Assembly (NCBI RefSeq): GCF_002099425.1
Contig: NW_018343990.1
Span: 310,001 to 374,000, forward strand
Direction of reading: 5' to 3'
Source of the DNA: Phascolarctos cinereus
Taxonomy: Eukaryota; Chordata; Mammalia; Diprotodontia; Phascolarctidae
DNA: 64,000 nt
The notes beneath the pieces were generated by a model. The model did no database searches. It was not told where the DNA came from and saw nothing but the letters and a program-made list of their open reading frames with translations. The position numbers were made by a program, and so were the translations under genes. Shown here in pieces: positions 22,106 to 32,819 of this stretch (its first letter is position 1; each line of letters begins with the position of its first letter).

Positions 22106-23540
22106 TCTCCATAGTGGCCACTAGAGTATGCTGTCATCCCAGGACAGGGCGGCTTATTAGAACCCCAATGACAGCAACAACATACTAGGAACTCCTATTT
22201 ATATAGTCCTTATTGGTTTTCTAAGCGTTTTTTCCTCAGCATCACTCTCGGTGGTAGGCTGGTTGTATCCTAGTAAGTAGTGCTGACTAGGGAGATGAAA
22301 GAAGACTTAGAGTTATGAGAGGAAAGAGTTAATTTGCAAGTTGAATTCTTTATGACTCACTTGCCTTTCTATACCTTGTTCCTAGAACTGACACAAGTAT
22401 AGAGTTGAGGAGTCAAAGAACATGAAGCTGTGTTGTCACACATTGCATCCCACTACAAATCAGGATGGAAAAAATATGAGAAATCAGCATAGAAAGATAA
22501 GCCCCCAGAAATCCACCCTGATAAGAGAGATGACTAAACTATGTGAAGTTATTTGTACCCCAACTAGCCATATTACCAAATCATTAATTATCACAGGAAA
22601 TACAACTAGGAGTAACTGGGTCCACATAGAGCCAACAAAAACAACAAAATAAAGAGGGGCTACAGACAAGAATAAGGTGAATCTTAAATACCATATCCAA
22701 GGACTGTTAATGTTTTATACTAAGTCCTCAATGTCCCAAGTTGTCATTGCTATTGATAGTTACTCAGAACCATGAAACAACATATTATGAACTCCCTTCA
22801 AATTGGGGTGTTTTACATAACCGCTTTCAAATGATGAATCATTTCTGTCTTCCTATCATGTTACCACCTCTGGAGAAAGGCAACTCATCACTCTTGTCAA
22901 GTCACATTTCACCCTTAACAGTCTGATTATTATCCATTGGGCTATAACGAGACCATCCTAGATGGTCATGAACAGAAACACTGACATGATCCAGATTCGT
23001 GTCTGGGAGCCTACTTGCATCATGTATCCCTGGGGACAGGAGCTGTAGAAAGGGATATTTGCATCTGTCCCTGGGAGGGGGTAGACCAGGAGAGCCAGTC
23101 TAGAAGCATCTTTGATTAGCACAGAAGGAAGATACGATCGTCCTTCTTTTGTCTATGAAAAAGCAATGAGAAAAATAAAAAATAAAAAGAAGAGAGCAAT
23201 GTGGAAATAATATGATACTTAAAACAAAAAACAAAGAGAGAAATCTTTGTTTGGATGAGAGGATGCTAAAAATCATAAACTATCCCCCCAGAAAATAACA
23301 GCTACAAATAAACTCTCCTTACTGAGAATTGCAAAGCATCCAGGTAATTCAGGTTAAGTATAAGACCAATGAACCATTAAACCATCACCTTGGGAACTCA
23401 AGAAATTCTGACTACACTAAAACAAACTAATAAAAGATCCCCAAACCTACTAACTCCACGCCGATTGGGCACCTATTACAGCCCTATACTTACTTCCAGC
23501 CACCTTTTGGTATACACTAAAGAAAGATTCATTTTTTTCA
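22106..23540. other. Unassigned spacer
   Basis: A weak L2/MIR-like antisense scrap lies at about 22165-22255. Otherwise nothing recognised. Imperfect inverted copies of 'ccctggggacag' near 23028 and 'ctgtccctggg' near 23067 could pair. Confidence 0.4.
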
Positions 23541-23544
23541 TACC

Positions 23545-23642
23545 AAAAGCACTTAATAGATATTGCTAGGGACAGGGGGTGCAATGGCAAAAATCAGACA
23601 GTCCCTGCCCTCCAGAAGCTGACAAGTTATAGATACACAGGA
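23545..23642 (-). mobile_element. L2 LINE 3' fragment
   Basis: 'agacagtccctgccctccag' and 'gcacttaatagatattgc' mark antisense L2. Confidence 0.65.
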
Positions 23643-23667
23643 ATATTCCAACTTATTTTTCATGCAT

Positions 23668-23905
23668 AAGGATAGGCACTAGACCTGTGATTTTATTGGT
23701 ACAGGAAATTTTTAGGTAAGGGAAGAACCTCCCAATGCAATTCAGGACCTTCTCTCTAACTTAGAGCCTTAAGAGACCAGATAGAGAGATAAGGAGGCTA
23801 AATGCCTTGCTCCAGATCCCAAAGCCATTACATGTCAGAGCCAGGATCTGAACTCAGGTCTTCCTCACTTCAAGTTCAACTCCGCATTTTCTAAACCGCC
23901 CCATC
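23668..23905 (-). mobile_element. MIR-related SINE with a distinct tail
   Basis: Antisense counterpart of 11030-11240: tail 'gacctgtgattttattggta' and 'cccaatgcaattcagg', then CORE and head ('gatctgaactcaggtcttcc'). Confidence 0.75.
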
Positions 23906-25555
23906 TCCTATTCCCCATCTTGATGTTGATACAAATATTTAGACAAATGAATATAGTAATAGACACCTGCAATGAACATTTCAGAGCTAACAGTACCTTT
24001 GCAGAAAACATCTGGGGAGTGAGGCTTGTTCTGCAATTGGATAAGGTTAATGATAGCAATAACTCACATTAATGTAGGATTTGGGGGTTTAGAAAGCGCT
24101 TTCCTCAAAACATCCCTATAAGATAGTCAGACAAGAGCAGATTGGTTGCTGGCCAGAAAGAGTAGAAAGGGGTGATAAATATGTTAATATTCCTTAACAT
24201 TAGTCTCCTGCCTAATATTTACCAACCAAATTGTAAGATGCCTAGATTGTGTGGGCTCCCTCTCATTTTCAAAGCTGCAGAAAAACAAAAGCAGTTGGGG
24301 TGCTTCTATTTAAATGATATTTGAAAAATGTTTCCGTCTGTTCTTAGACCATAGACTTGATTCTCCAACACAAACATAGGAGGGGGAAAATGACCTATAA
24401 CAATTGAACTTTTTAGTTTATGTCCATTTTAACTCCATTTCTCTGAAAGCTCTTATAAAAATGCATGTGCTCACAGAAAAGTGGACACTTTGGGGTCACC
24501 TCACAACTTGAACCTTTGTCCACCTTTTTCATAAAGTTAATGTATGCTGAGTTCATTTGCCAAGATTTTCCATAATGCTTTCATTCCTTACATTTCTTGC
24601 CACTGTAGCTAAGTTCTTTTAAGTGCTTTGTATCTCTCAGTCTTTCCTTTGAGCTCAGCTTTTCTACCATTGAGAGTTCAGCCACTCTGCTCCTGCCATT
24701 GAAAATGAACATCTTAATCACCACCATCATGAAAATGTAGCTGGACATTTCAAAAGCAGGAGGAACCCAATTCAGCTATCTAAAGTAATGCTGATCATAG
24801 ACATAAATGGCAAGAAGGAGCAAACTGAAATATAGTATGCACACATCTGCAGCATCTGTATCTCTAGACTAATAGAACATCTCCTTTTGATTTCAGAATG
24901 ATCCATCCAATTCCTTACAGGAAAAGAAATGATGGTTCTTTTGACTCATTGGAACCATGCCTACTAAACTGGGGGCAGGATAAAGTATGCATGGAGGGCA
25001 GGGAGGGAGGGAAGTAAGAAGAAAGGGAGAAAGGGAGAGAGGGAGAGAGGGGGAGAGGGAGAGGGGAGGGGGGAGGGGGAGGGGGGAAGGAATGTGTATA
25101 CAAGAGAGACAGACAGTTAAAATGATCTAAGGCAAAACTAAAGCCATTAACTCTCAAACATCAACAACCCTATGCAAAGGATAAGTAAATAGAGTGGAAT
25201 ATGACAAAACATTCACCATCATCTTCAGGCATACCATGGCATCTTGACATGTTCTAATCAACTATGCTCAGTCCAGTGAGCATAAATGCACAGTCACCCC
25301 TTATAAGTGCCTCTGGTCAAATGGACAGCAGAATGTAGCCTACTCTTATTGATGTGTGGATTAGTCAAGATGAAGTTTGACTCCTGAGCTAGCTTCTCCT
25401 TACTAAGACTATTTACTACTTTGTCTGAATCCCTACTTCCACTAATTTTAACACTAGCTGTAGAGCAAGACAAAAAGATAAGATAGGGGAAGAATTAAAC
25501 CTCACTTTAAAAAATTTAACAGTTTGAATTTAAATGAGCAATTCAGCATCTAGGT
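23906..25555. other. Unassigned spacer with a purine tract
   Basis: Contains the 24985-25092 GGGA/GA tract. A short MIR/L2-like scrap near 24075-24140 is too weak to assign. No gene seen. Confidence 0.45.
24985..25092. repeat. (GGGA)n/(GA)n purine tract
   Basis: About 108 bp of almost pure purine on the plus strand. It is mirror-repeat-like and able to form triplex or G-rich structures. Confidence 0.95.
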
Positions 25556-25556
25556 A

Positions 25557-25697
25557 AGCCTGTTTACTTCAGTTTCCTCATTCATAAAACGAGCTGGAGA
25601 AGGAAATGACAAACCATTCTAGTATCTTTATCAAGAAATTCCCAAATGCGGTCATGAAGAGTAGGGCATGACTGGTTGACTAAACAAGAAAAGCAAA
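25557..25697 (+). mobile_element. Mar1-type SINE, 3' half
   Basis: 'cttcagtttcctcattcata', 'gagctggagaaggaaatgac', then the diverged RTE tail 'gcggtcatgaagagtagg'. Head and CORE are missing. Confidence 0.88.
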
Positions 25698-26840
25698 GGG
25701 AAGGTTGTGGAGATCTTCAGCAAGGTGAAAGGAGCTGTGCTGAATTCATTTAATAAATAGGGTTTTGCCTTACATTCCTGTGTGCCATTGATTTTTGTTT
25801 TTGCCTTGTCTGCTATAATAAGCCTTATTCCCCAGCTAGGGTGAGGGGGCTTAACATCTACAGAAGTAAAAGAAAGTTTTGTAAACAATGGCGAGGTCAA
25901 ACAAGATATTTGAATCTCATTGGATAACTGGATGCTCTCTCCTCTCCTTGGGCCTTGTCTGTTTCTACCTGCTAAATAAGTGAAGCTTTGCACATATCAC
26001 AAAGAGGCAGATTGCCACTGTAGTTGACTACAGATTAGCCAAGAGAGCTACAAAAATTAAGACAAAGGTCTATAATTCATTTCAAGGAAGCACGTAGAGC
26101 AAAGAATTTTGCTGGGACCTACACAAATTGATATGTTTGTGTTTCTGTCCTTACCATGTAACACCTATGTGTGTATAACAAGCAAGCATCCTAATGGAAG
26201 AATATGAAAGGGCGGGAGAAATGTGTTATCAGAAAGAATGAAGTATGCCTTGAAAGAATAGAAGTGCTTTACAGAAGATACAAGGAAACAAGCCTTGCTC
26301 ACTAATGTCATTTCCTTCCCTATTCAGCTGTGCCCCTTCTTCTCATTAGGCTAGAAATCTTAAGGTGTCTCAGTATGTATTTCTTTCCTCAAATACCCTC
26401 AACCATTGCCTAGCACTTACTCTCTCCTTCCCTGAGATTGAACTCCAGATAAACTCATTACTAGTAATAGTTCTGCCAGAGAACCTCCACTAGAAGTTTT
26501 CTCCTACCCTAGCAATGTCTAGGGTGGCGGGGGAGGGGGGGTAGGACACACCCACCCACCACATGCCCCCACCCACACACGCCCCTCTGTCCCCATCCCC
26601 CACCCCCATTTTATTGGTCAGGAGCTTAGCTACCTACAAATGAAGGGGACCAGCTCCCTGGATTGGGCTCTAGGCTAGGCTGTTCTCCCTCCCCACTCCC
26701 TATGCTAGACCAAAGTTTAACTCCCACCCAGTCAAGGCTTCTGACCATTTCCCTTAGTCACTCCCTATATCCTAACAAGATTTTTTTAATCTGATAAAAT
26801 ACATATAAATAAGGGAATGAAAAACTATTTTGAAGAACAA
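25698..26840. other. Unassigned spacer with G-rich and C-rich blocks
   Basis: A 113-aa minus-strand frame (25652-25993) starts in spacer and ends inside the SINE, with no recognised domain. At 26522-26618 a G-rich block is followed closely by a C-rich block. No gene recognised. Confidence 0.45.
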
Positions 26841-26844
26841 CTGA

Positions 26845-27152
26845 AAGTAATTGAAGGAGCTGCCACCTAGCAATAATTTTTTAGAGTTACTAGAGACATT
26901 CTGGGAAACTACAAATTACCAGAAATTGTCAATGATCTTCTCAAAATTCACAGCATTAAGAGATTTAACATGCTGTTCAAGACCCATTTTTTAAAGTCAC
27001 CTTTGGACTTCCCAAAAAACCTAGATGTCATCAAGGATATGAAGGCAAACCGCTGTCAAGAACTATTTGCAATAGAAAAGTTATACCCCAAAGGTCAAGA
27101 TCCAAGCATGTTTGCTGGCTACTTTAGAATGCTAAGAAGATATAGATATTAA
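26845..27152 (+). pseudogene. Fossil of a mobile-element protein, family not named
   Basis: The open stretch 26970-27152, and the sequence just upstream in the same frame, read as a protein fragment. The recognisable blocks are LGNYKLPEIVNDLLK, then THFLKSPLDFPKNL, then PSMFAGYFRMLRR. I recall a widespread family of uncharacterised proteins, multi-copy in arthropod and vertebrate genomes, with the same order of blocks: a 'HFLHSHLDFFPENLG'-like motif, a 'GERFHQD'-like motif, and an 'ADYCW' motif. The equivalent of the middle motif is weak here. I cannot name the element class. The copy is short and broken, is bounded on the right by a MIR, and no neighbouring part of the element was seen. Confidence 0.55.
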
Positions 27153-27296
27153 AATCTCTATTTTATAGATGAGGAAACAGAGAGTCAGTGAGGCCAACTG
27201 AATTGCCTGTGAAGCTAGTAAATGTGTGATGGTGTGATTTGAATCCAGGTCTTCCAGATTCCCAAGCATATCTTACTATCTACCATCTGTAGCTCA
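27150..27296 (-). mobile_element. MIR SINE
   Basis: 'ctattttatagatgaggaaa', 'tttgaatccaggtcttccag' and 'cttactatctaccatctg' in antisense order. Confidence 0.8.
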
Positions 27297-27725
27297 TAGT
27301 TAACTCTAAAGCATTGCCTATTTCATACTTGGTATCCTAGAGGGAATTAGCAATCTTCATTGATTGTACAAGATTGTCTCATCAGACTTTTCTGATCTAA
27401 GATTGCCTGATGGATGAACCAAAGTTAACTAAGGTTAACTTGGTTAAGTTGTAAGGATGCGACTGATCAGCAATCATTCACTCCTATCATTAGGATTAGT
27501 TTCAAACACAGTTGCCTTACCTTCTGTTAAACAGGGAAAAACCACAACAAATACTGATCACCAGGATCCCTACCACACAAGGGGATGCTTAGGCAATCTT
27601 TGCAGCTAAGACTGATGAAGGTCATCTTCATAACTATGACGGCAGCCTACTCTGCCTTGTCCCTACCCAGACTACCATCCCTTCAGCCACCGAAAGGATG
27701 TCAATTCCCTAATGGGTTCAGGAGG

Positions 27726-27860
27726 TTTTCTGTAGGTAAGACATATGTTCAAGTCCCATTTCTGAAATATACTGGCGGTTTGACTCTGGACAAGTCAAAC
27801 ATCTCAGTTCTTAGGCAACACTCTAAGACTAAAAATAAGTTGCAAAAAGAGTGCTAGCCT
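27726..27860 (+). mobile_element. MIR-related SINE, CORE and part of distinct tail
   Basis: 'atgttcaagtcccatttctg', 'gtttgactctggacaagtc' and 'ggcaacactctaagac' match the family seen at 11030-11240. The 90-aa frame over this region is therefore not a gene. Confidence 0.6.
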
Positions 27861-28054
27861 AGTTGATTACTACTGAAGGAGAAAGGACCTCTCAAAGGAG
27901 ATGAGAATTCTAAAAAGAAAGGTCACCTACCTGCCATCTTCCTCAACCCTTAACCCTTATTGGGTTTCAATGGCATTCAAATGTGAGCAAAAAGGGGAAT
28001 CTTTTGAGAAAGGTTAGGCTGACCTTTGTACATACTAAGAAAAAAGGTAAAAAA

Positions 28055-28312
28055 TAGTGATGATGGTTGATATTTATACAACACTTTATACTTGATAAAG
28101 CATTTTACATAGCAACATCTCTACTGTATGAGGTACACAGTATAAGTACTATCACCCCCATTTTACAGATGGGGACACTAAGATTCTGAAATGTCAAGTA
28201 CCTTGCCCAAGGTCACAGATCAAGCAAGTGGCCCAGCTGGGACACAAACCCAAGTCTTCCAACTCGAAGTGCGTCCGGTGTTCCTTTCACTATATCACAG
28301 CTGCCTCCAATT
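28055..28312 (-). mobile_element. MIR SINE, near full length
   Basis: 'gatatttatacaacactt', 'ccattttacagatggggac', 'cccaaggtcacagatcaag' and 'tatatcacagctgcctcc'. Confidence 0.85.
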
Positions 28313-29590
28313 ATGTGAAATTATGTTATGCCTCTATTATGCTGAACAAATGAAGAAAACTGACAGGGTGGAAATTAAAATTAAAAGGTCTGAACAGCTG
28401 GGAAGCATCTGTCCAGTGGATTCTTTTTTTAGGGAGTGATGGAAGGAAACCTTCTGTGAGATTTAGAAGATCTCTCAATAGAGGCAAACTACCTTGACGG
28501 TATTTTTCCCCCGAGGGCCAGTTGCCATATCTACCACCTGTCCCTACTACGTGGCCTCTAAAGAGACCAAAAATAGCTTAGGTCACAAGCCTCAGACCTC
28601 ATTGTCAGGGTTTGCTTTGCAATGTGCACGAAACAGGCTCTTGGTAAATACATGTTAAATGCACAGATGTTAAGAAACTGCATTTATAAAACTATGTTTA
28701 GCACTGTGACAGGCTCAGAACAAAGTTAGATACTGTATCTGTTCTGTCTGGACTTAGTCCCAGATAACAGTGACCTTTTGGACAAATGAAATAAAGAACA
28801 AGGGAACTTTGGGAGAAAAAAAACTTTTGCCCTGTGTATCCATGGTCTTTCCATCCTACAATTCCCAGCTCACATTTTACCTTTAAATCCCTTCTCTGAG
28901 CATCCCAACCCATATCTTTCTCTCTCTCCCCTGAGATCCTATAGCATTTTCTAGTTGCAGCACTTCTTTGACCAATATCGCATGCACTTCAAAGCTTCAA
29001 TGGGTCCTTGGCCTCTTCAATTTGGATACTCTTTCATCAGTCTCATTCTGGGTAATTCATGTCTATGTCCCCCCATACACCCTCCCCAGATGCTCAACCC
29101 ATCATTCTGGAGATCTTCCTTGCTAAGTCTTTGTACGTTTCATGGGCACCATTGTTGCTCTGGGGCTATCAGTTCTCCCTAACTACTGCTATATACCTTT
29201 TCTCATCATAGATTTCCTTAGGATAGATATACTGTGAAACAAATTTTGGACATTGGGTTATAATTGGGTTATAATTAGTTATAATTGGTTATAATAATTG
29301 CCACCAATTAAACCCACCATGGTTCCTTTGAGTTCTCTCAATGATGGCATTCCAAGATTTATAATCATACAAATGAGATTCTGTATCATGGAGAAGCTTT
29401 AAGATGTTCAAGCACTAGTCACTTTCACAAAAGCATTCCAGCCTGCTCTCCTCCTTCTCTTCAACTTTTTAACCCACTTTTCATTGGCAACACCAGTCTA
29501 AAACACAAAAGTGAGTGCACACACATGCATTCACACACAAGTCATAAGACTAGAAATGACTAAATGCCATCTTATGTGTAGTTGTCTTGT
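28313..29590. other. Unassigned spacer with a short tandem array
   Basis: At 29248-29302 the unit 'ggttataatt' recurs about four or five times with small changes. A possible L2 3' tail scrap lies near 28630-28665. No gene recognised. Confidence 0.45.
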
Positions 29591-29593
29591 GCC

Positions 29594-29655
29594 CCAAGTA
29601 GACTGTAAACTCTCTGAGGAAAGGAACCATATGTTGTTATTTTTGTACATCCCTC
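29594..29655 (+). mobile_element. L2 LINE 3' end
   Basis: 'gactgtaaactctctgagg' and 'tttttgtacatccctcac' are sense L2 3' UTR. Confidence 0.6.
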
Positions 29656-29659
29656 ACAA

Positions 29660-29945
29660 GAGCCAGTCAATAAGCATTCATTTAGCGCTCACTGTGTACC
29701 AGGCACTGTGTTAAACTCTGCAAACACAAAGAAAGGCAGCAACAAGGTCCCTTTCCTTGAAGGGCTCCCATTCTAGTGGGCAACACAACATGGCAACAGC
29801 TACATATGCACAAAATACACGTAAGGTCATCTATGGGGTGGGGGAAGACAGTGGAATTTGAGCTGAATTTTGAAGGAAGCCAGAGAAGGCAAGAAGCGGA
29901 GGTGTGGAGTTAGAACAGTCCAGGTATAGACAGTAGCCAGTACAA
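29660..29945 (-). mobile_element. L2 LINE 3' portion
   Basis: Antisense L2 directly after the sense scrap: 'caataagcattcatttagcg', 'ctgtgtaccaggcactgtg', 'ttgaaggaagccagagaag' and 'gttagaacagtccagg'. A further L2-like patch runs to about 30050. Confidence 0.8.
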
Positions 29946-30099
29946 AGATGATAAGGCAAGGCAACAAAGCATTTATTGAGTGCCTCCATGTTTGAGGAAT
30001 ATCACTCTAGCAGAGTACCTTGAACACAGAAGGCACTCTAATGATTTGATTAACACCAATAGTGAACAATATTTAATTTTAACTACCATTTATACATCA

Positions 30100-30238
30100 T
30101 ATAAGAGGCAATTGGCATAGTAGATACAGAATAGATGATCTTGGAGTCAGACACATCTGGGTTCAAGTCCAGCATTTGACTCACACTATGCAACTTGATT
30201 CAGCTGTTAAATCTCACACTAACCAAGCAAGCTTCTTT
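30100..30238 (+). mobile_element. MIR SINE
   Basis: 'gatcttggagtcagacacat' and 'ctgggttcaagtccagc' mark the sense head. The CORE is eroded. Confidence 0.65.
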
Positions 30239-31965
30239 AAAAAATAAATAAATTACGGACATGTTGCCTCATAACTGGTGAAGAATAATTTAACAAAGGG
30301 AGGTCCCCTACCCATTAAATTATAAGATCCAAAAGAAAATGCATCAAGGAAAGGTAACAACCATTACAGTGGCATCCTAAGCAAGTCCCAGTGTTTTAAG
30401 AACAGAGAGGTGCGGAAAAAGGCTAAGGTTATCATTACCAGCAATGCGTTTTTCACACTTAAAAGATCTACTTCTCTAATGGTCTCTCATATTTCCTCCT
30501 AAGTTTATGAAGCTCTGGAGCTAAAAAAAAAATTCCCCAACACCCTTTGTTCAAGGGTTTGAGGGTTAATAGGCTTTGCTAATACCCACCACTGTCTCTA
30601 CACTGAATAATACTTTAGCTCCTTCAGAGTCATTTCACCCAGACTTTTCCCCAGCCAGAGAAGGAAAATTGGTACCAGGTTGTTTGCTTGTTTTTTTTTT
30701 CCTTGCAGCTCCATTTCAGGTAAAAGGATGTTTGAGCTCTTCAGATGCCAAAGTGCCCTGTTTGCAATTTGTCTCTCAGTCTTATCACAAAGGTGTCTAA
30801 CTTTTTCTCTCTGCAATCCCTAGGTTCCTATTTCACAGGGAATGTCATACACCATAAATATATTGGGGGGGTAGGCAGGAGGAAAGGAAAAACTAAGGCA
30901 TTTTTTGAAGTTCAAATAGCAAATTCCAACAAATTGGACAGATCTCCATGACATCAAGATAACTGAAAGTCAAATTAGACATTAGTATAATTAGCCAGTC
31001 AAATCACATCAGACAAGATTGATAAATGAATGAATATTCAAAACTGCATTTATCAAGGTATCTCTGCCTAGGCAGAAAGGTCACTTGGAACCTCAGGATA
31101 ATGGGGTACTTTAACACCCAAATGAAAATTTTAGATCAAACTTTTAAAGAATAACTTCTCCCCTACTCAGGAAAAAACCTCAGAATGCAAATAAATCAGC
31201 TATGTGCCTAGCACAGTGCTCTTCACATTGTAAATGCTCAATATTTACCCTTAATGCTTCAAGAGATCCATGATTTCCTTAGTCAAAATCTGCTTCCAGT
31301 GCTAGAAGAAATTAATGCATGAGCACGGACATTTTCTCTTCCCCACTAACAGGTTATTTGGCAATTTTTAATTGAATTTCCATATCTAGAATTTCAAGCA
31401 GTAAATAAGATCGATGGTGTTCAATTGAACCTAACATAAATTATTGGGAAGTAACATGCATAAATAAAGTTGAAAAATGGAGAGTCATTTATAACAGACA
31501 GATAAGTAAGTAATCATCACTGATGCAGAGCCACAGCTTTCCACCAGTGGAGTTCACAGCTACTCCAAACCTTAGTAAACAGCTTCAGAAAATTGCTATA
31601 GAAAAAAAATCTAGTGGCTCTTTTCCACTCAGCTAGACTGGTTTTTGAGGAAGAAGACACACAATCTGTAATCAGAGTCTTGCTCAAAACTTGTCCAATC
31701 AGGGAGGACCTGTCAAAGCTTTCACTCTCCTGGCACAGTTCTCTAAGAACACAAGGTCACCTCTATGCAACTATGAGGCACCAAAGGACTTCAGCGAAGG
31801 CAGCCATTCAATAAGATGAGGTTATGCCTAAAATTTCATTAGTCTAATGTGTTGAAATAAAGAAACAAAGTGACAAGGTAGAAATTAAAAGGCTTGAAGA
31901 GTCCTCCTAGATTTACAGGAAATGTTTGTGCCCCAGTCAGAAAGCACACAATAAATGCATCACAG
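30239..31965. other. Unassigned spacer, 1.7 kb
   Basis: No repeat family or gene recognised apart from short T-rich and A-rich runs. Frames of 66-74 aa overlap on both strands without recognisable domains. Confidence 0.45.
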
Positions 31966-31967
31966 GC

Positions 31968-32228
31968 TTTGAGGTGTCAGTCAACAGAGAGCTCAACTTG
32001 GAGCCAGGAAGAACTGAGCTGGAATACTGCCTCAGACACTCATTAGCTTTATGATTCTGCACAAGTTTCTTAACCTCTCTAAAGCTCAGTTTCTTCATCT
32101 GTAAAAAAAAAAAAAGGATAATAATGGCACCTAGCTCACAGGGTTGTTGTGAGGAACAAAGGAGGTGATGTAAGTAAAACACTTTGCAAATCTTCAAGTG
32201 CCATATCAATATCATTTATTATGATGAT
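31968..32228 (+). mobile_element. MIR SINE, near full length
   Basis: 'aacttggagccaggaagaac', 'cacaagtttcttaacctctc', an A-run after 'cttcatctgta', 'ctcacagggttgttgtgagg' and the 3' 'atatcatttattatgatga'. Confidence 0.88.
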
Positions 32229-32497
32229 CACGAATCTAAAATATTAACATTTGAGACTAGTCTTCATGACACATTCAGTAAATGAAGAAAAAATTAACAA
32301 TCCTAATCATGCAAAGCCCTCATTTTTCATTGATTACATGAGTTGACATGGAGTCCCTATTGCCATCATAAATGACAATAGAATTTCAGTGAAATTAAAA
32401 AAAAAACTTTATAATAGAAACAACCAATCCAATCAGTTGCAGGGATTTGAAGTGAAATACTCAAATGGATCTGTGATCTCACTGAGTCAAGAGTTCC

Positions 32498-32817
32498 AAT
32501 GCAAACTAACAAAGCATGGTGGCATACATCTGTTATCCTTGCTATTAAGGAAGGCTGAGGCTAATAAATCACTTGATTTTGAGAGTCGTGAGCTACAGGA
32601 GAGCTTGGGCCAAGAGGGGGTATACCCAAGTCTAGCATCAACAAAGTGAGCCCCCAGTAGCAGGAAGGCACCAGCCTGCTTAAAGAGGAATGAAGTGAGA
32701 GGACAGGAACAGAGAAGATCAAAGTTTTCATGCTGAACAGCAATGGAGTTTGGCCCACAAGTAGCTGCTGCACTTCCAGTCTGGGTGATATTGGAAGATC
32801 CAAGCTCAAATGCAAAC
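32498..32817 (+). pseudogene. RN7SL pseudogene: 7SL (SRP) RNA retrocopy, full length
   Basis: Positions 32507-32807 align end to end with vertebrate 7SL RNA, the RNA scaffold of the signal recognition particle. The 5' Alu domain is at 'gcatggtggcatacatctg' and 'ggaaggctgaggct'. The S domain keeps 'gtctagcatcaacaaagtga', 'gcccccagtagcaggaaggc', 'aagaggaatgaagtgag' and 'acagagaagatcaaagtttt'. The 3' Alu-domain strand is 'agctgctgcacttccagtct'. The 9-mer aatgcaaac flanks the copy (32498-32506, 32809-32817), indicating retrotransposition. The many substitutions, including in conserved helices, argue against function. Confidence 0.88.
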
Positions 32818-32819
32818 AG

